Positions 8,684 through 17,214 are shown, counted from the stretch's first letter. The stretch: DNA of 64,000 nucleotides from a bacterium BRH_c32 (GCA_001516025.1 LOEU01000014.1:1-64000); one strand, 5' to 3'. Numbers and translations are program-made. Notes: generated from the sequence alone by a model not told the origin.

Positions 8684-9143
8684 TCTTTTCTTTTTTGTAA
8701 TTTCTTTTTCCGAAATCTCTGCGCAGGAATCGATCGATTCTACTAAGTTCGTTATGCAAAAATCACCTCTTAGCGCCGTACTCCAAAGTGCTGTTCTCCC
8801 GGGTCTTGGTCAAATTTATAATGAATCATATTGGAAAGCTCCGGTCTTCTGGTCTATTCTTGGCTATTTTACGTATGAATGGATCGATAATAATAATAAG
8901 TATAAAGACTACCGAACCCTTTTTACCAATTCTCAAAACGTTTCTCCGGAGGGCAATAGAGGATATTTAAGCCTAAGAGAATTTTATAGAGACCAAAGAG
9001 ATCAGTTCGCAGTTTATATCGGGATTACTTATTTCTTGAATCTTGTCGATGCCTATGTGGATGCACATCTTTTCGATTTTAATGTGGAAGATGATTTTGG
9101 TTCTAAGAAATTCAATTTATCACTTAAGGTGCCGCTAAAATGA
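8628..9143 (+). CDS. DUF5683-like secreted or membrane protein
   Basis: About 170 residues with an N-terminal signal-type hydrophobic stretch ('KIIVSLFFFVISF', ending near SAQ) and the 'SAVLPGLGQIYN' plus tryptophan/tyrosine-rich motif typical of DUF5683 proteins of Bacteroidota, then a second hydrophobic stretch near 'YIGITYFLNLVDAYVDAHL'. The function is unknown. I give the ATG at 8628, which overlaps parB by 56 bases; TTG codons at 8646 or 8655 would give a shorter and more conventional signal peptide. It overlaps the next gene by 4 bases and is therefore likely translated with parB and the zinc-ribbon protein. Confidence 0.8.
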   Translation: MNLKGYLNYLKLSGKIIVSLFFFVISFSEISAQESIDSTKFVMQKSPLSAVLQSAVLPGLGQIYNESYWKAPVFWSILGYFTYEWIDNNNKYKDYRTLFTNSQNVSPEGNRGYLSLREFYRDQRDQFAVYIGITYFLNLVDAYVDAHLFDFNVEDDFGSKKFNLSLKVPLK

Positions 9144-9826
9144 AAAATAATATCAACTGCCCATCTTGCGGTAAATCTAATTCATTCTATAATCTTAATT
9201 GTGTAGAATGTAAAAACTTCTTAAGAAATCGGGTAGCAAATATTGATCTCTGGGATACGATTTCTCAAATCCTTCATTCTCCATCGGAAACAATTAAAAA
9301 TTTAGTTTTTGCTCAAAAGAAAAATTATCTTTTTCTGCTTCTTATTTTTTCCGGTATTGCAAATTTTACTAATTCTGTTCCGATTAAAAACATTCTTTTC
9401 AATTCGACTATCGAAATGGACTATTATTTCGGCTCTCTTGTTTTTAATACATTCCTGTATTCTCTATTTTTAATTGTAGCTTCTTTTTTTATCTGGATTG
9501 TTTTAAAATCTTTTCGGTATTCGGTGAGAATCTATGATGTTATTGTGATAAATACTTTCTCTTTTATTCCGGTAATTATTTCGTTTCTCTTTACGACTCC
9601 TGTAAAGTTGGCTCTCTTTAGAGAATACTTCCTTACCTTTAATCCATCACCGTTTATAGTAAAACCTCTCGCTTCATACATACTTTATGGAATCGATTTA
9701 ATTTTTCTAATCTGGTCTATGGTCATTCTTTTCTTTGGGTATTCCACGATTCTAAAGAATAAAGCAGTAACTTCTTTCGTTGTCATCTTCTTTTGGGTCA
9801 GCTATTTTATTGCGCTAATTTTATAA
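9140..9826 (+). CDS. Zinc-ribbon multi-pass membrane protein (Yip1-like)
   Basis: 228 residues. Two CxxC pairs at the N-terminus (C7, C10, C21, C24) form a probable zinc ribbon. A linker and the 'SPSETIKNL' motif follow, resembling the start of Yip1-domain proteins, and then about five hydrophobic segments from residue 60 to the end. No enzymatic motif is visible. It overlaps the DUF5683-like gene by 4 bases. The 3' end overlaps the end of the convergent ppx gene by 25 bases, so there is no room for a terminator between them. Yip1-like is my best family guess; function unknown. Confidence 0.75.
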   Translation: MKNNINCPSCGKSNSFYNLNCVECKNFLRNRVANIDLWDTISQILHSPSETIKNLVFAQKKNYLFLLLIFSGIANFTNSVPIKNILFNSTIEMDYYFGSLVFNTFLYSLFLIVASFFIWIVLKSFRYSVRIYDVIVINTFSFIPVIISFLFTTPVKLALFREYFLTFNPSPFIVKPLASYILYGIDLIFLIWSMVILFFGYSTILKNKAVTSFVVIFFWVSYFIALIL

Positions 9827-10758
9827 CTCATTTCTTCTAATCGATTCAAGATAGTGCCGTATCTAAGCCCTCGTGTGCTCACAGTAAGGGATTCTTTATT
9901 TACCAACTCAAGCAAACCTAATAAAATCAAACTTCCAGTGAGCAAAAGGTCTTCTCTCCCTTTTACCACTTCGCCATACTTCTCTAAAATTGTTTCTTTA
10001 TCCATAGTAGAGATAGAATTTATTATTGCTTGTATATCTGGTTTTGAAAGATTTAGTCCATCTATTAATCTCTCTTCAAATGTTCTTAAATTCAGCTTGA
10101 TGCAAGCTAATGTTGTTGGTGTCCCGGCGACTGCTATTATCGAATCGAAACTCGGAAGTAATTTAATAATCGGATCGAAGACTGTAATAATCTCTTCTCT
10201 TATTTCCACCATCATTTCTTTCGATGGGGGATAAGAAGGAATAAAAAGATCATATAAAGTTACTACTCCAATATTATTACTCTTCCTAAATATTATTCTA
10301 TCAGATTCGTTCCCAACTATCAGTTCTGTACTCCCTCCACCGATATCTACAATTAGTTTTAAAGAGTTTTCATTCTTAGAAAATGCCGAACCGTTAAATG
10401 ATAAATATGCTTCTTTCTCTCCGGATATAATATCTATTTGGATACCAATTTTATCTTTTACTAGATCCAAAATCTCTTGAGAATTAACGGCATTTCTAAA
10501 AACATAAGTACCAGTTGCTAATATTAGCTCACAATTATGAAGCTTACAAACTGCCTTAAATTCTTCTAAAATAGCTAATAATAACTCAATCTTTTCTTGA
10601 GTGATTCTTTTTGTGGTTATAACCCCTTCACTTAATCTTGGAGTCCTGTAATGATTAGAAATTATCTTTAATTCTTGAGTAATTAAGTCAAACTCTGCAA
10701 TTAGTAATATGACAGAATTTGAACCAATATCAATTGAGGCAATACGCAATTTTTTCAT
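9802..10758 (-). CDS. Ppx/GppA-family exopolyphosphatase
   Basis: A 318-residue ASKHA-fold phosphatase that should hydrolyse terminal phosphate from inorganic polyphosphate or pppGpp. The phosphate-1 loop 'IDIGSNSV' is at 9-16, 'SGEKEAYLS' at 112-120 and the phosphate-2 loop 'VDIGGGSTEL' at 137-146. It contains only the N-terminal catalytic unit of about 300 residues; the C-terminal HD-like domain of E. coli Ppx is absent, as in many short homologues. It is monocistronic on the minus strand, divergent from the gene at 10793 and convergent with the zinc-ribbon gene. Sequence cannot distinguish Ppx from GppA here. Confidence 0.92.
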   Translation of the reverse strand: MKKLRIASIDIGSNSVILLIAEFDLITQELKIISNHYRTPRLSEGVITTKRITQEKIELLLAILEEFKAVCKLHNCELILATGTYVFRNAVNSQEILDLVKDKIGIQIDIISGEKEAYLSFNGSAFSKNENSLKLIVDIGGGSTELIVGNESDRIIFRKSNNIGVVTLYDLFIPSYPPSKEMMVEIREEIITVFDPIIKLLPSFDSIIAVAGTPTTLACIKLNLRTFEERLIDGLNLSKPDIQAIINSISTMDKETILEKYGEVVKGREDLLLTGSLILLGLLELVNKESLTVSTRGLRYGTILNRLEEMSYKISAIK

Positions 10759-10765
10759 ATATTTG
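10734..10765 (+). promoter_or_regulatory. Candidate Bacteroidota-type promoter for the aroQ gene group
   Basis: A TTG at 10734-10736 and TATATTTG (TAnnTTTG) at 10758-10765 are separated by 21 bases, within the 19-21 spacing of Bacteroidota -33/-7 promoters. The next start codon on the plus strand is at 10793. The element overlaps the ppx start codon, so transcription from it might compete with ppx expression. It is a pattern match only. Confidence 0.4.
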
Positions 10766-10792
10766 TTAATTGTTAAAAATGATGATTAAAAA

Positions 10793-11314
10793 ATGGAAAA
10801 ACTAAACAAAGTTAGCAAAGTATTATTTTATTTCACTGTTTTATTTTTTGTTATTTGGTTAGGCGGATATATAAGCCGCCAATTAGTAGTTTATCAACTT
10901 TTTAATGCAAACGATCTAACTATAAAATCGGTTTTTGATGCATTTAATCTTGTGCCTACATTGTTTGTAATCTCTCCGATTCTTACAATTAACATGGTAA
11001 CTTATATCTCATTTTTAGCTTTTTTTATTCTCTTCATTTTAGCATCCAAAATAAATTTACGAAAGGAAGGTTGGCTATTTATCTCTCTTATGATCGTAGT
11101 CATTACTGCACCGTTTGAAATTTATTTATTATCGTACGATTATTCTGTTATTGCAGGAGTCCTAACAGAAAACTTTGATAGTTTTAAATTGGCAAGAATC
11201 CTAAAAGAGAGAATAGTTGTTTTAAGCAGTTTTTCTTTGATAGAAATTTTTTGTTATTTCGGAATAATATTTTTATATATATTTAGACCATTGACGAAAA
11301 AAGATGAAAATTAA
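10793..11314 (+). CDS. Unknown four-helix integral membrane protein
   Basis: 173 residues with four probable membrane segments (about 9-28, 55-82, 92-112, 141-164). I do not recognise the family. Charged loops are short and there are no cysteine or histidine clusters or enzymatic motifs. It is the first gene of a plus-strand run leading to aroQ and the HAD hydrolase: the next gene starts inside its last codons (overlap of 11 bases), so the two are translationally coupled. A small-solute channel or an assembly factor are both conceivable, but nothing in the sequence favours either. Confidence 0.7.
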   Translation: MEKLNKVSKVLFYFTVLFFVIWLGGYISRQLVVYQLFNANDLTIKSVFDAFNLVPTLFVISPILTINMVTYISFLAFFILFILASKINLRKEGWLFISLMIVVITAPFEIYLLSYDYSVIAGVLTENFDSFKLARILKERIVVLSSFSLIEIFCYFGIIFLYIFRPLTKKDEN

Positions 11315-11576
11315 AGAGAAGGAATTTGAAGCAATATTGCAGGATTTAAAATCTTTAGCTAATCAGATGGGTGCGACTGTAAGATTTGAAAGAGGAGATT
11401 TTAAGGGAGGATACTGCCTTCTTGAGGATTCTAAAGTCGTAGTAATTAATAAACTTAGCAATACTCAAAAAAAAGTAATGACTCTTGCCGCAGCATTAAG
11501 TGAATTAGGGATAGATGAAATCTACATGCCACCAAGATTAAGAGAAATTATAGAAGAAATGGACGAAAATAAATGA
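11304..11576 (+). CDS. Small conserved-looking protein upstream of aroQ
   Basis: A 90-residue soluble protein. The central part ('GATVRFERGDFKGGYC') and the 'IYMPPRLREIIEE' near the C-terminus look like a compact alpha/beta domain. No signal peptide or membrane segment. It overlaps the membrane gene before it by 11 bases and aroQ after it by 4 bases (ATGA). The tight packing and regular codon use argue that it is real. I do not recognise a named family. Its location suggests a role tied to the membrane protein or to dehydroquinate metabolism, but that is only context. Confidence 0.75.
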   Translation: MKIKEKEFEAILQDLKSLANQMGATVRFERGDFKGGYCLLEDSKVVVINKLSNTQKKVMTLAAALSELGIDEIYMPPRLREIIEEMDENK

Positions 11577-12010
11577 AAATAATTGTAATAAATGGTCCAA
11601 ATTTGAACTTGCTTCACCTTCGTGATCCCAAATTATATGGTGAATTTGATCTTGAAATGATAGAAAAAATGTTAAAAAATGAATTCCCTGATATACAATT
11701 CGAGTTCTACTTGTCAAACCATGAAGGAGAAATAGTTGATCTAATACAAAAATCGGGAGCATTCTTCGATGGTCTGCTCCTTAATCCGGGTGGTTACGCT
11801 CATACATCTGTTGCAATACGAGATGCTTTGGAACTGTGCTCCTTGCCAAAAATTGAAGTGCATTTATCTAACATAAGTGCTAGAGATGACTTTAGGCAAG
11901 TACTGATAACTGCACCTAAATGTAATGGTTACATATCAGGATTTAATGAACTAAGTTATACAGCCGGAGTTTACTTATTGAAAAAATTAATTAGGAAAAA
12001 TAATGATTAA
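11573..12010 (+). CDS. aroQ: Type II 3-dehydroquinate dehydratase
   Basis: This enzyme converts 3-dehydroquinate to 3-dehydroshikimate in the shikimate pathway and normally forms a dodecamer. The 145-residue length is typical. Signatures: 'NGPNLNLL' at 7-14, the catalytic tyrosine Y22 in the flexible lid 'DPKLYG', 'NPGGYAHTSVAIRDA' at 71-85 with N71 and H77, 'EVHLSN' at 95-100, and the Arg-rich 'SARDDFR' just after. The lid has His-Leu where Gly-x is common ('NLLHLRDP'). It overlaps the gene before it by 4 bases and the HAD gene after it by 8 bases. Confidence 0.96.
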   Translation: MKIIVINGPNLNLLHLRDPKLYGEFDLEMIEKMLKNEFPDIQFEFYLSNHEGEIVDLIQKSGAFFDGLLLNPGGYAHTSVAIRDALELCSLPKIEVHLSNISARDDFRQVLITAPKCNGYISGFNELSYTAGVYLLKKLIRKNND

Positions 12011-12686
12011 AGCAATAATTTTTGATTTGGATAATACTCTCGTTGATTTTATGAAAATGAAAGAGAGAGCTATTGAAGCTGCAATTAAGGCAATGATCGA
12101 TTCCGGCTTGCCACTTACTTTCCCTGAAGCTAAAGAAAAGATTAATAGCATCTATCGGGAGCAAGGTATTGAATATCAAAAGGTTTTTGATCAACTCCTT
12201 CAAAATGAATTAAATGTGATTGATCATAAAGTTCTTGCTGCCGGAATTGTAGCATACCGTAAGGCTCGTGAAGCAGAACTAAATCCTTATCCCCATGTTT
12301 ATTCCACTCTTGTTTCTTTAGTAAAATTAGGAATGAAGCTTGGAATCGTTTCAGATGCTCCCATGAGAGAAGCATGGCTTCGTCTCGCTTCTCTTAATTT
12401 TCATGTATTCTTTGATGCAGTTGTCACCTTCGAAGAAACAGGTAAAAGGAAACCAAGTCCCGAACCGTTTCAAGCAATTTTAAAAAAGCTAAATGTTGAA
12501 CCTGAAGAAGCTTTAATGGTTGGCGATTGGGCTGAAAGAGACATTGTAGGGGCTGCTTTAATCGGTATGAAAACCGCTTTTGCTAAATATGGGGATACTT
12601 TCAATACAAGCAGCCATACCGCTGATTTTGAGTTGAAAGACGTTCAGGAACTCATAGATATAGTGAAGGAATTAAACAAGTTATAG
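12003..12686 (+). CDS. HAD-superfamily subfamily IA hydrolase
   Basis: A 227-residue phosphatase of unknown substrate. Motif I 'FDLDNTLVDF' is at 7-16 with both nucleophile-region Asp residues, motif II is 'VSDAP', motif III the Lys in 'RKPSPEPF', motif IV 'GDWAERDIVGA'. The helical cap lies between motif I and II. The sequence style, including 'YRKAREAEL' in the cap, reminds me of the archaeal-type TIGR02253 group rather than of bacterial Gph; transfer is possible but not shown. The start overlaps aroQ by 8 bases. It ends a plus-strand cluster; a 94-base AT-rich gap follows before merR. Confidence 0.9.
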   Translation: MIKAIIFDLDNTLVDFMKMKERAIEAAIKAMIDSGLPLTFPEAKEKINSIYREQGIEYQKVFDQLLQNELNVIDHKVLAAGIVAYRKAREAELNPYPHVYSTLVSLVKLGMKLGIVSDAPMREAWLRLASLNFHVFFDAVVTFEETGKRKPSPEPFQAILKKLNVEPEEALMVGDWAERDIVGAALIGMKTAFAKYGDTFNTSSHTADFELKDVQELIDIVKELNKL

Positions 12687-12780
12687 TTTTTGCTTAAACA
12701 AGTTCCTTAGTTTCTCTTTTTTAGTTGATTATTTACAATAGTATATATATTTTAGCTAAAGTCAGTAGCGAGATAATCGT

Positions 12781-13164
12781 ATGAAGGACTTTGGTCTAAA
12801 AAAACTATATTATTCTATTAGTGAAGTAAGCAAATTATCGGGTTTGGAGCAGTATATACTCCGTTATTGGGAAACCGAATTTGAACAACTTAAACCGGGG
12901 AAAAACCGAGCCGGCAATAGAATTTATACTAATAAAGATATAAAGCTAATTATTTATATCAAGAAGCTTCTTCGTGAAGAGAAATATACCATTGAGGGAG
13001 CAAGGAAGATTCTTGAAGATTTCCCTACTAATAGTGAAATTCCTCCGAGTAAAGATCTGTTTGAGAAGATGGAAGTACCTCCTGAAATTGAAATTGGGAG
13101 AGATCTGAAAAATGATTTAGAGGAAATCAAGAAAATTTTAATCTCCTTTAGAAAATATTTATAA
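12781..13164 (+). CDS. MerR-family transcriptional regulator
   Basis: 127 residues. The winged helix-turn-helix is at about residues 8-76: 'YYSISEVSKLSGLEQYILRYWE' style start, the wing 'NRAGNRIYTNKDI', then 'EEKYTIEGARKIL'. The C-terminal tail is a short charged helix with no cysteines, so it is not a metal or redox sensor of the classical type. This short MerR form is common and single-copy in Bacteroidota, with an unknown effector. The stop is only 6 bases before a tRNA-Pro gene, so the two are likely on one transcript. Confidence 0.92.
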   Translation: MKDFGLKKLYYSISEVSKLSGLEQYILRYWETEFEQLKPGKNRAGNRIYTNKDIKLIIYIKKLLREEKYTIEGARKILEDFPTNSEIPPSKDLFEKMEVPPEIEIGRDLKNDLEEIKKILISFRKYL

Positions 13165-13170
13165 TTAGCT

Positions 13171-13245
<75 letters not shown>

Positions 13246-13252
13246 CTACTTA

Positions 13253-13277
13253 GGCACATTGGATATGTGCCTTTTTT
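13253..13277 (+). terminator. Rho-independent terminator after tRNA-Pro
   Basis: A perfect 7-bp stem GGCACAT/ATGTGCC with a 5-base loop (TGGAT) is followed directly by six T residues. It ends the merR/tRNA transcript and separates it from purF. Confidence 0.9.
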
Positions 13278-13318
13278 ATTTTATTTTGACGACAAAAATT
13301 TTAATATAGTTGGACATT

Positions 13319-14800
13319 ATGAATTTAGTTTCTCTCGATAAGCCTCGATGTAATTGCGGTGTCTTTGGTATCTTTGCTAATGACAATGCTTCTCTATTCA
13401 CTTATTACGGTTTGCACTCTCTTCAACACCGTGGCCAAGAAGCAGCCGGAATCGTAACATCATACAAAAACCCTAAAGGTAAACCCGTATTTGGTCATCA
13501 TAAAGATATGGGTTTGGTCTATGATGTTTTTACCGCACCCGATCTTTTTGAGAAAGTTCTTATCGGTGATTCTGCAATTGGACATAACCGCTATTCCACA
13601 ACCGGATCGGCTGATTCCACTAAAAATATTCAACCATTCATGGTAAATTATAGAATGGGGAATCTTGCCATCGCTCATAACGGTAACTTAACTAATGCTA
13701 AACAATTAAGAAAAAAATTAGTAAATGAAGGTTCTCTTTTCCAAACCACTAGCGATACGGAAGTAATTCTTCACTTAATTGCAAAATCTCAAAAAACTAC
13801 ACAAGTAGAACAGATTAAAGAAGCTCTCTCTTTTCTTGAAGGTTCATATAGCTTAGTAATTTTGACTGATGATAAATTATTCGGTGCCAGAGATCATTAT
13901 GGCTTTAGACCAATGTGCCTCGGTAAAATTAACGGTTCTTATATTATTACTTCCGAAACTTGTGCTCTCGATATTAATTCTGCCGAATATATCAGAGATA
14001 TCGAACCCGGAGAGATTGTTTCTATTGAATATGATAATTCCAAACAAGTGGTTGTAAATTCTTATCTCCCCGAAACTAAATTAGAATATAAGCATTGCGT
14101 TTTTGAATATATCTATTTTTCGAGACCCGATAGCAAAGTTTTCGGAGTCAATGTAGATAAGCTTCGCCGTAAATTAGGGAAAGTCCTTGCTCAAAATCAT
14201 CCGGTTACTGACCCTGATGGAGATAAAGTAGTTGTAATTTCTGTTCCCGATAGCTCCAATACGGCAGCTCTCGGTTATCAAAATCAATTGAAAAAGATGG
14301 GAATCGAATCTAAATATGAACTTGGACTAATTAGAAGCCATTATATAGGAAGAACTTTTATTACTCCAACACAAAAGAAAAGGGAAGTAGGAGTAAAAAT
14401 TAAGTTCAATATCGTAAAAGGTGTCCTCGAAGGTAAAACTATTGTGCTCGTTGATGATTCTATCGTAAGAGGAACTACTTCTAAGCAATTAATAAGATTG
14501 CTACGCGAAGCTAAACCTAAATCAATACATGTAAGAATCTCTTCACCCACAATTATTAGCCCATGTTATTACGGAATGGATTTTCCCTCAAAAGAAGAAC
14601 TAATTGCAAATAAATATGATAATGATGTAGAGAAAATCAGAGAGTATATGGAAGCTGATTCATTGGAATATCTTACTAATGATGAATTACTCGATGCAAT
14701 GATTGACCATGAACCTTCAGAATTTTGCACGGCTTGCTTCTCGGGTATCTATCCGGTTAAAGTAAATATGGAAATTACTAAAGATGAATACGATGATTAA
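13319..14800 (+). CDS. purF: Amidophosphoribosyltransferase (glutamine PRPP amidotransferase)
   Basis: First enzyme of de novo purine synthesis, making 5-phosphoribosylamine from PRPP and glutamine. I chose the ATG at 13319; an in-frame TTG at 13310 would add three residues. The Ntn nucleophile is Cys13 in 'CNCGVFG', so a 12-residue propeptide must be removed. The glutaminase domain fills the first ~240 residues and the PRPP-binding motif 'VLVDDSIVRGTTS' is in the C-terminal transferase domain. Four cysteines in 'KHCVFEY', 'ISPCYYG' and 'FCTACFSG' match the [4Fe-4S] ligands of the Bacillus-type enzyme, so this is the iron-sulfur, oxygen-sensitive form. pgsA starts inside its last codons. Confidence 0.97.
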   Translation: MNLVSLDKPRCNCGVFGIFANDNASLFTYYGLHSLQHRGQEAAGIVTSYKNPKGKPVFGHHKDMGLVYDVFTAPDLFEKVLIGDSAIGHNRYSTTGSADSTKNIQPFMVNYRMGNLAIAHNGNLTNAKQLRKKLVNEGSLFQTTSDTEVILHLIAKSQKTTQVEQIKEALSFLEGSYSLVILTDDKLFGARDHYGFRPMCLGKINGSYIITSETCALDINSAEYIRDIEPGEIVSIEYDNSKQVVVNSYLPETKLEYKHCVFEYIYFSRPDSKVFGVNVDKLRRKLGKVLAQNHPVTDPDGDKVVVISVPDSSNTAALGYQNQLKKMGIESKYELGLIRSHYIGRTFITPTQKKREVGVKIKFNIVKGVLEGKTIVLVDDSIVRGTTSKQLIRLLREAKPKSIHVRISSPTIISPCYYGMDFPSKEELIANKYDNDVEKIREYMEADSLEYLTNDELLDAMIDHEPSEFCTACFSGIYPVKVNMEITKDEYDD

Positions 14801-15377
14801 TTTTAAAGAGATTAAAACACCGTCTAATTTAGTAAGTCTATTTAGATTGCTTTTGGCTATCCCTACTTATTTTCTTTTAAATAATTCATTGGTAGTTAAT
14901 CCGGAACTTCGATTGATAGTATTTGGAATATTGGCGGTAGCATACCTTAGCGATATTCTTGATGGTTACTTAGCGAGAGAATATAATCAAATTACCGAGA
15001 TGGGGAAAATTATTGATCCGCTAGCCGATAAGTTTTTTGTAATTCTTTTAGTTATTCAATTATTCAGACAAAATTTACTACCGATAGAATCATTAATGAT
15101 TTTCCTTGGGAGAGACGTTTTAATATTTCTCGGAGGAATATTTATACAAAGTAAAATTAAAAAAGTACTCCCTTCAAATATGTTAGGCAAAATTACCGTT
15201 TTTACAATTGGACTTTTCATTATCATCATTGTCCTTGGCGTTGGAAAAAATTCTTTTCCGTTTGTTTTTATGTACTATACCACTATAGTACTTAGCATCG
15301 CTTCGGTAATTGGCTATGGAATTAGAGGTATGGAGTATATTAATTGGGGAAAGAATGGGATTTTTAGAAAAAATTAA
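14784..15377 (+). CDS. pgsA: CDP-diacylglycerol-glycerol-3-phosphate 3-phosphatidyltransferase-like enzyme
   Basis: A membrane CDP-alcohol phosphatidyltransferase that should make phosphatidylglycerol-phosphate. The complete catalytic motif D-x2-DG-x2-AR-x8-G-x3-D-x3-D is seen with D57, D60, G61, A64, R65, G74, D78 and D82. Five to six hydrophobic helices cover 197 residues, the usual length. The start is ATG at 14784, or possibly 14793; either overlaps the purF stop. The substrate is inferred from the family; related CDP-alcohol transferases such as PssA share the same motif. It is followed by ftsY with a 23-base overlap. Confidence 0.88.
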   Translation: MNTMINFKEIKTPSNLVSLFRLLLAIPTYFLLNNSLVVNPELRLIVFGILAVAYLSDILDGYLAREYNQITEMGKIIDPLADKFFVILLVIQLFRQNLLPIESLMIFLGRDVLIFLGGIFIQSKIKKVLPSNMLGKITVFTIGLFIIIIVLGVGKNSFPFVFMYYTTIVLSIASVIGYGIRGMEYINWGKNGIFRKN

Positions 15378-16290
15378 TTTCAAAAAGATAAAAGAAGGGC
15401 TGCAAACTACTCATAATAAAATTATTGGTAGGATTTCGGAAGTTATTACCGGCAAAGCTATTATTGATGAATCTACTATCGAGGAATTAGAGGAAATCCT
15501 TATTTCGTCCGATATCGGTTACGATTTAACTTCTAAAATTATTGATAAAATCCGCTCTGAACTAAAAAATGATAAAAATAGGTCTATCGAAAATATAAAA
15601 GAGATTCTTAAACAAGAATTAATGGCAATTTTCCCGAAAGAACATAATGCCGAATATTTCTTAGGTAACGTAAAATCCAAAAAACCATATGTCTTTTTAA
15701 TAGTAGGAATAAATGGTGCAGGAAAAACAACGACTGTCGGCAAATTAGCAAAAATATTAAAAGATGAGAATTTGAAGGTAATTATCGGATCTGCTGATAC
15801 CTTCAGAGCGGCTGCAAATGAACAATTAGACATTTGGGCAAAAAGAGCCGGAGTCGAAATCGTTTCCGGTGTCTCTAAAGACCCATCTTCAGTCGTTTTT
15901 GATACTATCTCTAAAGCAATTTCTAACGATTATGATGTTGTCCTTATCGATACGGCGGGAAGACTGCATACAAAAAATGATCTGATGTTTGAGCTTCAAA
16001 AAATATTCAAAGTCTCCCAAAAACTTATCCCTGATGCTCCGCATGAAGTTTTTCTCGTCCTTGATGGAAATACGGGTCAAAATGCAATAGTTCAAGCCAC
16101 TGAATTTGAAAAATTCACAAAACTAAGCGGATTAGTAATTACCAAACTTGATGGTACGGCTAAAGGTGGTGTATTATTTAAAATCGTTTCCGATAAAAAT
16201 CTCCCTATCCGTTTTATAGGTGTTGGAGAGGGGATAGATGATCTTCAATTTTTTGATCCTAAAACTATTATAGATGCAATTGTAAATTGA
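15355..16290 (+). CDS. ftsY: Signal recognition particle receptor FtsY
   Basis: FtsY is the GTPase that docks SRP-ribosome complexes at the membrane for co-translational insertion. I place the start at the ATG at 15355 (311 residues) because 15 residues upstream lie wholly inside pgsA and look non-native. The N-domain helices run to about 100, with no long acidic A-domain. The G-domain motifs are intact: 'GINGAGKTTT' (118-127), 'DTFRAAA' (148-154), 'DTAGRLH', 'TKLDGTAKGG' and 'GVGEGIDDLQ'. The stop overlaps the lipid kinase start in TTGA. Confidence 0.97.
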   Translation: MGFLEKINFKKIKEGLQTTHNKIIGRISEVITGKAIIDESTIEELEEILISSDIGYDLTSKIIDKIRSELKNDKNRSIENIKEILKQELMAIFPKEHNAEYFLGNVKSKKPYVFLIVGINGAGKTTTVGKLAKILKDENLKVIIGSADTFRAAANEQLDIWAKRAGVEIVSGVSKDPSSVVFDTISKAISNDYDVVLIDTAGRLHTKNDLMFELQKIFKVSQKLIPDAPHEVFLVLDGNTGQNAIVQATEFEKFTKLSGLVITKLDGTAKGGVLFKIVSDKNLPIRFIGVGEGIDDLQFFDPKTIIDAIVN

Positions 16291-17213
16291 AAAACTCCAA
16301 TAAATACGTCCTGTTCATAAATCCGAAAGCTAGAAACGGTACTTCAATTAGAGATTTAGAGTTCGTAGATAACTTGTTTCGGGATAACAAGATAGAGCAT
16401 GTCATTGAAACTTCAAAATATCTTGGACATGCTAAGGAACTGCTCTTAGATGATAGATATAAAGACTACAATTTTTTGATTATCGGTGGAGATGGAACTC
16501 TAAATAATTTTATCCAAAATTGGCAACTTTTAGATAATAGAATTCTAGGAATCATTCCCGTTGGCTCGGGAAATGACTTTTCTAAAAATCTCAATTACAC
16601 AAAAAATCTGAAGAATGATATTCAAAAATTAATTCGTAGTATTAATTTAGAGTCAATTACCGAGATTAATACAGGAGAAGTCAAAATATGGGAGCAAGGA
16701 AGGGATGAGCCTAGAACATTTCAGTTTATAAATAGCTTAGGAATCGGTTTTGATGCAAAGGTCGCTTACTTAAATAATACTCAAAAAGTACTGCCCGGAA
16801 TTCTAAATTATATTCTTTCTGTTCTTAAAGCGGTGAAATCTTTGAATTCCTTTAATGCATTTCTGAAAATCGATAATGAGCAATTTAATTCAGATGCTAT
16901 ACTAATTACAGTCGGTAACGGAAAAACGAGCGGCGGTGGCTTTTTTTTGACTCCCAAAGCACAAATTGATGATGATCTATTCGATTTTACAATTATAAAG
17001 CCCGTTTCTAAATTGCGTTTGCTTAAAGAACTACCTAAAGCTTTAATTAATACTCTTGAAAAAGTTCCCGAAGTATCATTTTATACGGGTACAAATTTGG
17101 AACTAATTCTGGATAAACCTGTATATATTCATGCTGACGGTGAAATTCTTTCAGATAAATGTGTTAAATTAGGCGTAGCAATAAATAAGAAAAAAATTAA
17201 GGTATATAACTAA
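16287..17213 (+). CDS. Diacylglycerol kinase-family lipid kinase (YegS/DagK-like)
   Basis: 308 residues of the DAGK catalytic fold. 'INPKARNG' (11-18), 'GGDGTLN' (67-73) and 'PVGSGNDF' (91-98) form the nucleotide and substrate sites, and 'ADGE' lies near the C-terminus. It should phosphorylate diacylglycerol or a related lipid, possibly recycling lipid from envelope reactions. The start codon is TTG within TTGA, a 4-base overlap with the ftsY stop, an arrangement seen again at 58318-58321. Bacterial members also include YegS-type phosphatidylglycerol kinases, so the exact lipid is open. Confidence 0.9.
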   Translation: MKNSNKYVLFINPKARNGTSIRDLEFVDNLFRDNKIEHVIETSKYLGHAKELLLDDRYKDYNFLIIGGDGTLNNFIQNWQLLDNRILGIIPVGSGNDFSKNLNYTKNLKNDIQKLIRSINLESITEINTGEVKIWEQGRDEPRTFQFINSLGIGFDAKVAYLNNTQKVLPGILNYILSVLKAVKSLNSFNAFLKIDNEQFNSDAILITVGNGKTSGGGFFLTPKAQIDDDLFDFTIIKPVSKLRLLKELPKALINTLEKVPEVSFYTGTNLELILDKPVYIHADGEILSDKCVKLGVAINKKKIKVYN

Positions 17214-17214
17214 A

